From: Bacillota bacterium
GTDB lineage: Bacteria > Bacillota > Dethiobacteria > DTU022
Assembly: GCA_012727685.1 (NCBI GenBank)
Contig: JAAYGO010000166.1
Span: 1-9,705 of the forward strand
DNA: 9,705 nt
Reading direction: 5' to 3'
The translations under genes and the position numbers were made by a program. This document shows, piece by piece, positions 1 through 5,899 of this stretch. Below the pieces are notes generated by a model. That model ran no database searches. It was not told the DNA's origin and saw only the letters and a program-made list of their open reading frames with translations. Every line of letters starts with the position of its first letter. Positions within the stretch are counted from its first letter, which is position 1.

Positions 1-88
1 ATGTAAAGCACAAATGCATCAATTCATGGCACTACACTTTTCACATTTTTAAAAGACAAGTCCCGTGTTTAAAGGGTTTTTTCGCTCC

Positions 89-109
89 AATGGCATTCAA
101 AATGCCGTT
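89..109 (+). terminator. Hairpin, possible terminator of an upstream gene
   Basis: GGCATT and AATGCC form a perfect 6-pair stem around a CAA loop. Outer A-T and G-U pairs extend it to about 9 pairs, and four Ts follow. It would end transcription arriving from left of the window. The AT-rich 1-88 stretch contains no convincing gene. Confidence 0.35.
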
Positions 110-125
110 TTGCTGTCAAACTTGA

Positions 126-638
126 GTGATAATAACCGATGCCAGTAAAGACGATACAGTCTGCGTGACAGGCAACAAGCTGTCTTTTAATTTTGGGTGC
201 GGAATTGGGGGGCAGATGTTCGGGTTTCAGCCGCACAGCAGCTACTACTACCACGACCTGGTGCGGGTGCAGAACAATGTTTCCGACACCATCTATGTCT
301 GGTACACCCTCGACGGTGGCATGGCGGAGCTCTACGATGCGGGCATCATGCAGCTCAGCGCGGAGGATCCTTCAGGCGAGATGTGGGCTCAGCACGCGGA
401 GATTCCCATTGAAAGCGGCCAGAGAAGCGGGGCCATCAGCTTCTACTTTCATATCCCGCCGCAGCAAAAGTTGATGGAATTCAGCGGCCATATTAACTTC
501 CATGCCCGGGTCGGAGTAGGAGAACCCAAGCCGATGCCGCCCACCGGAAGCAGCCATGGCATTACCGTCTTCACTGGCTTGCTGCTCCTTGCCGCGGGGC
601 TGTGGCTGGTCAAGGGCTTGCGGATTCGCCCTATTTAG
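126..638 (+). CDS. Probable 5'-truncated surface protein with LPXTG-like C-terminal anchor
   Basis: I do not recognise a named family. The frame opens with GTG at 126, directly behind an in-frame TGA (123-125). There is no ribosome binding site and no signal peptide, so the 5' end is probably missing or frameshifted. Residues 20-130 look like a beta-rich extracellular domain; the segment around 34-62 recalls TasA/DUF1102-like surface proteins (a resemblance by eye only). The tail is a good sorting-type signal: MPPTG at 137-141, a hydrophobic stretch at about 145-162 (GITVFTGLLLLAAGLWLV), then K163, R166 and R168. MPPTG departs from canonical LPXTG at the first residue. With a signal peptide it would be exported and either wall-anchored by a sortase or held by a C-terminal membrane helix. 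It converges on the tRNA-Leu gene. The coding frame is credible; its completeness is not. Confidence 0.55.
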   Translation: MIITDASKDDTVCVTGNKLSFNFGCGIGGQMFGFQPHSSYYYHDLVRVQNNVSDTIYVWYTLDGGMAELYDAGIMQLSAEDPSGEMWAQHAEIPIESGQRSGAISFYFHIPPQQKLMEFSGHINFHARVGVGEPKPMPPTGSSHGITVFTGLLLLAAGLWLVKGLRIRPI

Positions 639-650
639 GTAGTATGTTAA

Positions 651-677
651 CTTTCAGGATTTACAAAACCCTGAAAA
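651..677. terminator. Weak hairpin between convergent genes
   Basis: TTTCAGG (652-658) pairs with CCTGAAA (670-676) across an 11-base loop. It sits between the end of the surface-protein frame (+) and the 3' end of the tRNA-Leu gene (-), where a shared terminator would be expected. Neither strand has a clear T tract, so this is a weak candidate. Confidence 0.25.
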
Positions 678-690
678 GCCTTGATTTTAT

Positions 691-777
691 TGGTGCGGGC
701 GAGAGGATTTGAACCTCCAAGGGAATGCTCCCACTGGATCCTAAGTCCAGCGCGTCTGCCAGTTCCGCCACGCCCGC
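691..777 (-). tRNA. tRNA-Leu (anticodon UAG)
   Basis: Read on the - strand, a GCGGGCG acceptor arm (771-777) pairs with CGCCCGC (695-701), followed by discriminator A and an encoded CCA (691-693). The anticodon arm is CTGGA, loop CTTAGGA, TCCAG, which gives anticodon UAG and decodes CUA and other CUN leucine codons. A long variable arm and the T-arm GAGGTTCAAATCCTC are visible; the long variable arm is typical of class II tRNAs such as tRNA-Leu. The total length of 87 bases including CCA fits. It is a single gene with its own promoter just upstream, read in the same direction as glpX. Confidence 0.97.
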
Positions 778-808
778 ACACACTGCTCTGGCGATTTGCC
801 GCTTTCCT

Positions 809-837
809 ATTATAGCGGTTTGGAGCGAAAAATTCAA
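809..837 (-). promoter_or_regulatory. Sigma-A type promoter of tRNA-Leu
   Basis: On the - strand, TTGAAT (832-837) and TATAAT (809-814) are separated by exactly 17 bases. The -10 is perfect and the -35 matches 4 of 6 positions. The start point would fall about 25 bases before the tRNA, so this promoter very probably drives it independently of glpX. Confidence 0.85.
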
Positions 838-867
838 CCGGAGACAAATTCTATTTTTGACGATTTT

Positions 868-1842
868 CTATGTACATCTTCTATGGACGTAGCCCGGTTT
901 GCGGGCCAGGACATGGGTGGCTGAAACGCTGCGGATGGTGCCGGTGACGCACCGCATCACCAGGGAATGGGTCTCCGCGGTGCGGCCGTGGTAGCGGACA
1001 CCTTTCAGCATATCTCCATCGGTAATCCCGGTAGCCGCAAAAATAATATCGTCGCCTTTCACCAGGTCGTCGATGGCAAGCAATTTATGCGGATCCTCCA
1101 GGCCCATATCGCGAATCCGCTTCAAATCTTCTTCATCCTCCGGCTTTAGGCGCGCCTGCATCTCGCCGCCGAGGCACTTCAAGGCAGCGGCAGCGAGCAC
1201 CCCTTCCGGCGCTCCTCCGATGCCGAAAAGTATATCCACTCCCGTATTCTCAATGGCGGTGGCGATAGCTGCGGAAACATCACCGTCCGAAATGAGCTTC
1301 ACCCGGGCACCGGCTGTACGGGCGGCGGCGATCAGCTCCGCGTGGCGCGGCCGATCCAAAATGATGGCGGTCAGGTCCCGCCCATCCCGTTCCAGGGCGC
1401 GGGCTACATTCTTCAGGTTCTCCTCCACCGGTGCGTCCAGGTTGATGCAGCCCCGGGCTTTGGGACCCACGGCAATTTTGTCCATGTAGATATCCGGCGC
1501 ATGCAGGAGGCAGCCCCGCGGCGCAACGGCCACCACGGAGAGGGCATTGGGCAGCCCCTTGGCCACCAGGTTGGTTCCCTCCAGCGGATCAACGGCCACG
1601 TCGACACAGGGCTCGCTGCCGGTGCCCACCCTTTCGCCGATATAGAGCATGGGGGCTTCATCCATCTCTCCCTCACCGATCACCACTGTCCCGTCAATAT
1701 GGACGGTATCAAAGACCGCACGCATGGCATCAACCGCAGCCTGATCGGCCGCCTCTTTATCCCCGCGTCCCATCAACCGGCCGGCAGCGAGGGCCGCCGC
1801 TTCGGTAACGCGCACAAATTCCAAGGCCAGTTCCCTTTCCAT
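868..1842 (-). CDS. glpX: Class II fructose-1,6-bisphosphatase
   Basis: It hydrolyses fructose-1,6-bisphosphate to fructose-6-phosphate and phosphate, the committed gluconeogenic step, in the cytoplasm with divalent metal. The 324 residues are full length for the family. The metal- and substrate-binding residues known from E. coli GlpX fall at identical positions: D33, E57 (VVIGEGE), D85 and E88 within DPLEGT, and E213 (GGAPEG). The ATG at 1842 follows GGGGAGG at a spacing of about 10 bases. Some GlpX-family enzymes also act on sedoheptulose-1,7-bisphosphate; the sequence cannot separate the two. The gene lies 134 bases downstream of the DUF1847 gene, with an inverted repeat and a possible promoter in between, so it is probably transcribed separately from the iron operon. 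No terminator is evident before the tRNA promoter. Confidence 0.97.
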   Translation of the reverse strand: MERELALEFVRVTEAAALAAGRLMGRGDKEAADQAAVDAMRAVFDTVHIDGTVVIGEGEMDEAPMLYIGERVGTGSEPCVDVAVDPLEGTNLVAKGLPNALSVVAVAPRGCLLHAPDIYMDKIAVGPKARGCINLDAPVEENLKNVARALERDGRDLTAIILDRPRHAELIAAARTAGARVKLISDGDVSAAIATAIENTGVDILFGIGGAPEGVLAAAALKCLGGEMQARLKPEDEEDLKRIRDMGLEDPHKLLAIDDLVKGDDIIFAATGITDGDMLKGVRYHGRTAETHSLVMRCVTGTIRSVSATHVLARKPGYVHRRCT

Positions 1843-1902
1843 TAGCCAGGTTCCTCCCCGATTTCATTTTTCCACGCTGAACTGGGCTGACCGCATCGTC
1901 TC

Positions 1903-1931
1903 AAGATACATTTTTGACTTTTTCCGGTAAA
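1903..1931 (-). promoter_or_regulatory. Possible glpX promoter
   Basis: On the - strand, TTTACC (1926-1931) and TATCTT (1903-1908) are 17 bases apart, each matching the sigma-A consensus at 4 of 6 positions. The position in front of glpX is right, but the match is weak. Confidence 0.3.
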
Positions 1932-1934
1932 GTC

Positions 1935-1976
1935 CTGCCGCCGAATGATTATTTTTACACCTTAATCCGGCTGCAG
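1935..1976 (-). terminator. Inverted repeat just after the DUF1847 gene
   Basis: CTGCCGCCG (1935-1943) and CGGCTGCAG (1968-1976) pair with a single mismatch around a 24-base AT-rich loop, immediately after the stop codon of the DUF1847 gene. It could end or weaken transcription of the feo operon before glpX. The large loop and missing T tract make it a poor intrinsic terminator. Confidence 0.3.
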
Positions 1977-2660
1977 CTATTTTTTAAATCGTTCGTAATA
2001 CGAATCAATGGTATAAATGGCGGCCAGAGGGTTATGGCCTGTCACCCGGTCTTTCACTGCGAATACGGTTGTGGGAGCGCTGGCATGCTTAAAAAAGAGC
2101 GAATCGTGCCCGACACACAGGCCCAGTAAAATATTAAAATCCGTTTTGCTTTCATTTAAGATTATTGCCTGGGCAATGGGACTGCACATCGCTTCAGGCT
2201 GTTCACCCACACACACCTTTTCCGCAGCGGTAATACCGATATGCTCTTTCGAAGTACAGCCCACCTTGCAAACAACCGAAACAACCTCGAAACCGCACCG
2301 TTCCAGGTAAGCGCTAAAAACCGAAGCCTCTTTGAACAGGCCGGCGCAAAAAGCCAGTCCCAGCCTTTTATAACCCATGCGGGCGGCAAACTCGCTGATC
2401 TCCTGCAGGCGCGGCTTTACCGGGTGGCGGACAAACGGTTTTTGATCGCGGTTAATGTAGCACGAGGCCTCCTGGATGGAAGCCTGCCGGGCAAACTCAA
2501 AGGTTTCCGGTTTTAGGTAGGCTTCCGCCGCTTTTTCAATTTCTGCTTCCATCCGCTTAGTCGGACAAAAAGCCGGGGCTTTCCCGCCTTTACGGCGGCA
2601 CGCCCTTTCTTTCTCTTCAAACGGACATTTCGCGCAAGTGGGAGTCAATGCACCTGACAT
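1977..2660 (-). CDS. DUF1847 cysteine-rich, probable metal-binding protein
   Basis: This 227-residue protein matches by eye the DUF1847 family, whose biochemical role is unknown. It has twelve cysteines: C9, C12, C21 and C32 form an N-terminal cluster that could hold zinc or an Fe-S centre, and C105, C122, C131, C135, C150, C159 and C182 follow. The GLCVGHDSLF segment (180-189) and FAVKDRVTGHNPLAAIY near the C-terminus are the most family-like parts. No signal peptide or membrane helix is seen, so it should be cytoplasmic. The ATG at 2660 follows AGGAGGT at ideal spacing. It starts 37 bases after feoB, so it is probably the third gene of the feo operon. That context suggests a role in iron handling (storage, delivery or sensing), which is an inference. 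Confidence 0.85.
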   Translation of the reverse strand: MSGALTPTCAKCPFEEKERACRRKGGKAPAFCPTKRMEAEIEKAAEAYLKPETFEFARQASIQEASCYINRDQKPFVRHPVKPRLQEISEFAARMGYKRLGLAFCAGLFKEASVFSAYLERCGFEVVSVVCKVGCTSKEHIGITAAEKVCVGEQPEAMCSPIAQAIILNESKTDFNILLGLCVGHDSLFFKHASAPTTVFAVKDRVTGHNPLAAIYTIDSYYERFKK

Positions 2661-2697
2661 GATAAACCTCCTGGCGTTATTTTTAATCTAATTGATT

Positions 2698-4560
2698 TCA
2701 GGCTTCTTCCCCGGCGCTATCCGTCTTCGAAACGAGATCATTTTGGACGGCGGATATTTCCCGGCGGCTGGAAGTTCCACCCGCCAGCAGCGCCAGGATG
2801 ATACCGGCGCCGACGAGGCCTGCGGAGAGGTAAAGGGGAGGAAGGACCCGCTCCAGGAGCAGGTTTAAAAGAACCCCTGCAGATCCCGCCGACAGCAGCA
2901 TGATGGCCGCGGAGGCGGTCATATCTTTAAGCCCCAGCTCCTTGAGCATCACGGTAAAAGTGGCGGCACAGGGGAAATAAGCGGCCAGAACAGTGGCGCC
3001 GATGACAAACTGCCGCGCCGATAGGTTCAGCGGCAACAGCATGGCCACCGCCACGTCCTTGCGCAAAAAACCGATCAGAAAAGTGGTGACCGACTCTCCG
3101 GGCAGCCCGAACAGCCCTTCTACCACCGGGGCCAGGATTAATCCCAAGAAGTCAATTGCCCCGCTGATCGATAACAGATTCATAAATAAAATGCCCCCGA
3201 GAATATACGGGATGGCGTCGAAGATAAAATGCCTGACCCGCATCCCCATTTTCTTAAGCTGCGCTTTAAAATGAGGCAGCCGATAAGGGGGGATTTCCAC
3301 TACCATGGAGGGTGTATAGCCGGGAATGAAGCGGTCGAGGAGCAGGCCGAGCACGATCCATAAAAAGAATAGAGTCGCGAAAACCACGCTTAAATAAGCA
3401 CCGCCGAAACGCCCGACCAGGCCGATGATCATGGCAAGCTGGGCTACACAGGGAATCGCGATGGAGGTGAGAGTGGAAGCAATAAACCGTTCCCGCCTGC
3501 TTTCCAGATTGCGCGCCGCCAGCATGGCCGGAACGTTGCAGCCGAAACCCAGGATCATCGGGATAATGGCAAAGCCGTGCAGCCCGGCCCGGTGCATGAC
3601 CCGGTCTACCATCACCGCCAGGCGCGGCAGGTAACCGCTGTCTTCCAGGAAGCCGAGCACCAGGTAAAATATAAGCAGGTACGGCAGCACCACGCCAACG
3701 GCGACGAATGCCCCTGTCGTCAGCAGGCCCATGGACTCTTCCAGGCTGATCTGACCATCCACAAGCCTGCCAATTAATAGCTCGTGCCAGAACCCCCCGC
3801 CGCCTAAAGTGCGGCTGAGCGCCTGGAGCAGCGGTTCGTAGAACCGGCTAAAAATATATGTTTCGATCAAGCCGGATAGCAGCTCTCCCAGGCCGATTAC
3901 CAGTTTATAGGAAAGGTACAGGACCAGCGCCGCGAGCGGTATGCCGGTTAGCGGTTTAAGGCTGGCCACCTGCAGGCTTTCCAGCCAGGTATGGTGGCGA
4001 TGCCTTACCTGCTGCACCGCTTCAACGATGCGGCCTACGGCAGCCCAACGCTCCGGCGGCAATAATGCCTTGCCTTCACCCGGGCGAGCCCGGGATAAAG
4101 CATCCACCAGCTCCTTCAGTCCCTCGCCGCTGATCGCCACGGTGGGGATAACCGGCACACCGAGCATCTCTTCCAGCCGCGCCAGATCGATTTTGATCCC
4201 TTTATGCCTGGCCTCGTCGATCATATTGAGGGCCACCACCATGGGCACCTTTTTCTCCAGAAGCTGGGTGGTCAAAAGGAGATTGCGCTCCAGGTTAATG
4301 GCGCTGACCACGTTGATCACCAGGTCCGCCTTCTCCACCAGTTGCACCGTTACCTCTTCAGCCCGGCAAGCCGGTTCAAGGCTGTATGTCCCCGGTGAAT
4401 CGAGAACCTCAAAGCTCTCCCCACCGATTTGCAACTGCCCCCGGGTATACTCCACCGTGGTGCCGGGATAATTGGAGATCATCACTCTCGCCCCGGTGAG
4501 TTGGGTAAAAACAACACTCTTTCCAACATTAGGGTTGCCGACCAGGACGATCGTCTTCAC
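2698..4560 (-). CDS. feoB: Ferrous iron transporter FeoB
   Basis: FeoB imports Fe(II) across the cytoplasmic membrane and has an N-terminal GTPase domain. From the GTG at 4560 the protein has 620 residues, towards the short end for the family. GTPase motifs are clear: G1 GNPNVGKS (8-15), G2 threonines in YPGTTVEY (31-38), G3 DSPG (54-57), G4 NMID (112-115) and G5 around AISGEG (142-147). A short linker follows, then a polytopic membrane domain with the Gate-type motifs GFGCNVPA, PCVAQLAMI and YFPCAATFTVM, whose cysteines line the proposed pore. The GTG start is chosen because GGAGGT lies 8 bases upstream. The longer in-frame extension to 4629 overlaps feoA heavily and reads as non-coding. The start overlaps the end of feoA by 32 bases, implying coupled translation. 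No feoC is seen. Confidence 0.96.
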   Translation of the reverse strand: MKTIVLVGNPNVGKSVVFTQLTGARVMISNYPGTTVEYTRGQLQIGGESFEVLDSPGTYSLEPACRAEEVTVQLVEKADLVINVVSAINLERNLLLTTQLLEKKVPMVVALNMIDEARHKGIKIDLARLEEMLGVPVIPTVAISGEGLKELVDALSRARPGEGKALLPPERWAAVGRIVEAVQQVRHRHHTWLESLQVASLKPLTGIPLAALVLYLSYKLVIGLGELLSGLIETYIFSRFYEPLLQALSRTLGGGGFWHELLIGRLVDGQISLEESMGLLTTGAFVAVGVVLPYLLIFYLVLGFLEDSGYLPRLAVMVDRVMHRAGLHGFAIIPMILGFGCNVPAMLAARNLESRRERFIASTLTSIAIPCVAQLAMIIGLVGRFGGAYLSVVFATLFFLWIVLGLLLDRFIPGYTPSMVVEIPPYRLPHFKAQLKKMGMRVRHFIFDAIPYILGGILFMNLLSISGAIDFLGLILAPVVEGLFGLPGESVTTFLIGFLRKDVAVAMLLPLNLSARQFVIGATVLAAYFPCAATFTVMLKELGLKDMTASAAIMLLSAGSAGVLLNLLLERVLPPLYLSAGLVGAGIILALLAGGTSSRREISAVQNDLVSKTDSAGEEA

Positions 4561-4792
4561 CGCATTCCACCTCCACAAAAATCCGCAGTGCTTTGCCGTA
4601 GCCGATGGCCAACTGGAAACCGTCCACATCTACCACCACCGGCCCGCCGTGAAAAATGGAGCTGAGCATGGTTATTTTTTTCCCCGGCCGGATACCGAGA
4701 GAATGCAGCTTCGTCACCAGGCCGCGCCCTCCCCGTATTTCGGCCACTGTTCCAACCTGCCCCGCTTTCATTTCCACAAGAGGCACTAGCAA
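4529..4792 (-). CDS. feoA: FeoA-type SH3-like protein
   Basis: FeoA is a small cytoplasmic SH3-fold partner required for FeoB-mediated Fe(II) uptake. The 87 residues show the family pattern: EMKAGQVGTVAEIRGG, then LHSLGIRPGKKITML, then GPVVVDVDGFQLAIGYGKALRIFVE. The first in-frame start with a plausible ribosome site is TTG at 4792, behind a G-rich GGGGGGTG. GTG at 4786 is an alternative. The C-terminal residues GEDDRPGRQP extend past the usual end because the reading frame runs 32 bases into feoB. It is the first gene of feoA-feoB-DUF1847, and a promoter with metalloregulator-like sites lies upstream. Confidence 0.9.
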   Translation of the reverse strand: MLVPLVEMKAGQVGTVAEIRGGRGLVTKLHSLGIRPGKKITMLSSIFHGGPVVVDVDGFQLAIGYGKALRIFVEVECGEDDRPGRQP

Positions 4793-4803
4793 TATTTACA
4801 CCC

Positions 4804-4830
4804 CCCGCCGGCAGCAGATTCCCGCCGGCA
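4804..4830. repeat. GC-rich direct repeat / hairpin in the feoA leader
   Basis: CCCGCCGGCA occurs at 4804-4813 and again at 4821-4830. Each copy contains the self-complementary core GCCGGC, so the two cores can also pair as a 6-pair stem. The proximal copy abuts the G-rich feoA ribosome site, so folding could affect access to it. That effect is inferred. Confidence 0.5.
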
Positions 4831-4841
4831 TGATCCTTTGT

Positions 4842-4860
4842 TTTAGTTACCCTTACTTAA
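4842..4860. promoter_or_regulatory. Weak third metalloregulator-like site
   Basis: TTTAGTTACCCTTACTTAA matches the DtxR/IdeR-type consensus (TTAGGTTAGSCTAACCTAA) at about 13 of 19 positions. It is centred 20 bases (two helical turns) from the stronger site at 4862-4880, downstream of the presumed feo start point. It is the weakest of the three. Confidence 0.3.
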
Positions 4861-4861
4861 C

Positions 4862-4880
4862 TTAAGTTAGGCAATACTAA
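4862..4880 (+). promoter_or_regulatory. DtxR/IdeR-like operator over the feo -10 region
   Basis: TTAAGTTAGGCAATACTAA matches the classical DtxR/IdeR box TTAGGTTAGSCTAACCTAA at about 15 of 19 positions and contains the dyad GTTAG-N6-CTAAC. It covers the proposed -10 of the feo promoter (4874-4879), a fitting place for an iron-dependent repressor. The regulator itself is not in the window. Confidence 0.55.
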
Positions 4881-4903
4881 CAAAAGGCTTAAAAAGATGT
4901 TAA
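4874..4903 (-). promoter_or_regulatory. Probable feo operon promoter
   Basis: On the - strand, TTAACA (4898-4903, 5 of 6 to consensus) and TAGTAT (4874-4879, 4 of 6) are spaced 18 bases apart. The implied leader of about 75 bases contains the GC-rich repeat. Both elements are overlapped by operator-like sequences. Confidence 0.5.
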
Positions 4904-4918
4904 CCTATCCTAACTTAA
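4900..4918 (-). promoter_or_regulatory. DtxR/IdeR-like operator over the feo -35 region
   Basis: On the - strand this site reads TTAAGTTAGGATAGGTTAA, matching the DtxR/IdeR box at about 14 of 19 positions. It shares the exact half site TTAAGTTAGG with the operator at 4862-4880, in inverted orientation and centred 38 bases away, and it overlaps the -35. Confidence 0.5.
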
Positions 4919-4937
4919 TATTATTTTACAGCACATT

Positions 4938-5003
4938 ATTACAGCAGTCAATATCATGAATGCGTTCCCCATTACAGCGGTCAATATCACGATTGCGTTC
5001 TCC
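4938..5003. repeat. 33-base tandem duplication
   Basis: Units 4938-4970 and 4971-5003 start with ATTACAGC and match at 29 of 33 positions. The period is a multiple of three, but the four differences fall at first, second and third codon positions of the only spanning frame (- strand), so nothing suggests coding constraint. It lies between the feo promoter and the riboswitch transcript; its role is unknown. Confidence 0.8.
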
Positions 5004-5030
5004 ATCCGCACAATGGGCACACCAAAAATC

Positions 5031-5059
5031 TTGTCGTGCAAAATTTTGTTGGATATTAA
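5031..5059 (+). promoter_or_regulatory. Possible promoter of the riboswitch transcript
   Basis: TTGTCG (5031-5036) and TATTAA (5054-5059) are 17 bases apart, each matching the sigma-A consensus at 4 of 6 positions. Transcription would start about 65 bases before the aptamer. The region is AT-rich, so chance matches are easy. Confidence 0.3.
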
Positions 5060-5130
5060 ATCTTCAAGCAGGAAAAGCAAACACTCAGTCGAAATAATTA
5101 ATGTCTTTAAAAAATAAGTTTTTTCTAAAA

Positions 5131-5206
5131 AATTGGGTAAGGGTAAACTCATCGCAAGGTGGGGGCACAAAGCCATGGGTCCGGCTGCGGATCGCCAGGC
5201 TGCAAG
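5131..5206 (+). ncRNA. Cyclic-di-GMP-I (GEMM-I) riboswitch aptamer
   Basis: The conserved GEMM-I layout is present. AGGGTAAAC (5140-5148) is followed by a stem CTCATC/GGTGGG (5148-5153/5158-5163) closed by a GCAA tetraloop, the GNRA loop expected to dock. Then come CAAAGCC (5168-5174) as the tetraloop-receptor/junction strand, a stem GGTCC/GGATC (5178-5182/5189-5193), and GCCAGGCTGC (5194-5203). By alignment to Vibrio cholerae Vc2, the ligand-contacting G20, A47 and C92 correspond to G5143, A5170 and C5203. Having G rather than A at position 20 favours cyclic-di-GMP over cGAMP. Departures: the usual GACGCAAAG reads GGCACAAAG, and I can draw only a weak outer P1 helix. The 127-base leader between aptamer and start codon leaves room for an expression platform. 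Confidence 0.82.
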
Positions 5207-5265
5207 ACACCACAAACAGCATTCCAGGTATATGCCTGCTTGATCTGTATTGCTCCTAAGTTTCT

Positions 5266-5303
5266 ACAGTCAGAGGGCAACTCCAGTGCACACCTGACTC
5301 TGT
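5266..5303 (+). terminator. Candidate expression-platform hairpin
   Basis: ACAGTCAG (5266-5273) pairs with CTGA-CT-CTGT (5294-5303) as 8 pairs with a 2-base bulge, and TTTACTATT follows. It could be the riboswitch-controlled terminator, though the T tract is poor. Alternatively ACTCC in its loop (5280-5284) can pair with GGAGT of the downstream ribosome site (5318-5322), giving translational control. Confidence 0.35.
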
Positions 5304-5330
5304 TTACTATTCATGCGGGAGTGTCTTCGG

Positions 5331-5849
5331 ATGAAATTCATTGAAGAATTAATTCCGATCCAATTTTTATCGACCGTAAAAGGATACGTAAAAATCAACA
5401 TGATTGATGAGGCAATTCGCCTGCTCCAGTGGCTGACCGGCCAGGGTTATAAAAAAGCACACTGCCTGATCTCCCTCCTTCATGTTTACCTCTTCTGCCG
5501 TGATAAAGATCTGGCGCTGTTAAACAGGGCGCTCCTCGATGCGCGTACTTTTGTGACCGCCTACCCGGAGATCAGCGAGGGATGGTGGCTCCTCGGAGAA
5601 GTCCTGCTGCTGGAGTCTTTCTTCTGCGATGAAGCGGAACGGGAAAAGTACTACCGCGAATCGCAGGAGACCTTGCATTACGCCGCCCTCCTTCTCACGG
5701 GAGATAATAAAACAAAAGATGCTTTGTGCTGTAAATCTTCGCTGGACCTGCTGGATCAGATCAAGCCGCAGGGAAGCACCGCCGCACAACAGTTCGATAT
5801 CTTAGCTACAAACAACCTCGCCCTGAAGTGCCGGCAGCTTTTTCTATAA
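5331..5849 (+). CDS. Unrecognised alpha-helical TPR-like protein under riboswitch control
   Basis: I do not recognise this 172-residue protein. It looks almost wholly helical with a tetratricopeptide-like rhythm: a helix pair at about 16-36 (VKGYVKINMIDEAIRLLQWL), another at 42-75, GWWLLGEVLLLESF (84-97), and a last pair at 102-123. This suggests a cytoplasmic protein-interaction adaptor. No signal peptide, membrane helix or catalytic motif is seen. Six cysteines are present, including a CC pair at 133-134. The ATG at 5331 is chosen because GGGAG (5317-5321) lies 9 bases upstream; an earlier ATG at 5313 sits on top of that site. Its leader carries a cyclic-di-GMP riboswitch, so its level should respond to that second messenger. 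The next gene, 152 bases on, is a FlhG-like ATPase with a brake-like domain; a shared transcript is possible. Confidence 0.8.
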   Translation: MKFIEELIPIQFLSTVKGYVKINMIDEAIRLLQWLTGQGYKKAHCLISLLHVYLFCRDKDLALLNRALLDARTFVTAYPEISEGWWLLGEVLLLESFFCDEAEREKYYRESQETLHYAALLLTGDNKTKDALCCKSSLDLLDQIKPQGSTAAQQFDILATNNLALKCRQLFL

Positions 5850-5871
5850 GCGCGCCGGAACAGGCAGCGCC

Positions 5872-5899
5872 TCCTGATGCAGGAAATCCTCGTTTTTTT
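5872..5899 (+). terminator. Possible weak terminator or attenuator
   Basis: TCCTG (5872-5876) and CAGGA (5880-5884) form a 5-pair stem with loop ATG. An 8-base gap follows, then seven Ts (5893-5899). The gap between stem and T tract is unusual, so read-through into the ATPase gene is plausible. Between here and the ATPase start I see nothing except its ribosome site. Confidence 0.3.

Noticed and set aside
2241..4471. Several long + strand frames opposite glpX, the DUF1847 gene and feoB
   Set aside because: They lie antisense to well-supported genes, lack ribosome sites and read as unstructured Arg/Ser/Pro-rich peptides.
4561..4629. Longer FeoB N-terminus beginning MWTVSSWPSA
   Set aside because: It lies out of frame inside feoA, and the GTG at 4560 has a well-placed GGAGGT and begins directly at the GTPase strand.
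5080..5110. Sigma-D (flagellar) promoter before the riboswitch
   Set aside because: TCGAAAT resembles the -10 CCGATAT, but no TAAA lies at the required spacing.
4910..5215. A 101-codon frame on the - strand across the feo upstream region
   Set aside because: It covers the riboswitch, the 33-base repeat and the operator-like sites, has no ribosome site and reads as low-complexity hydrophobic sequence.
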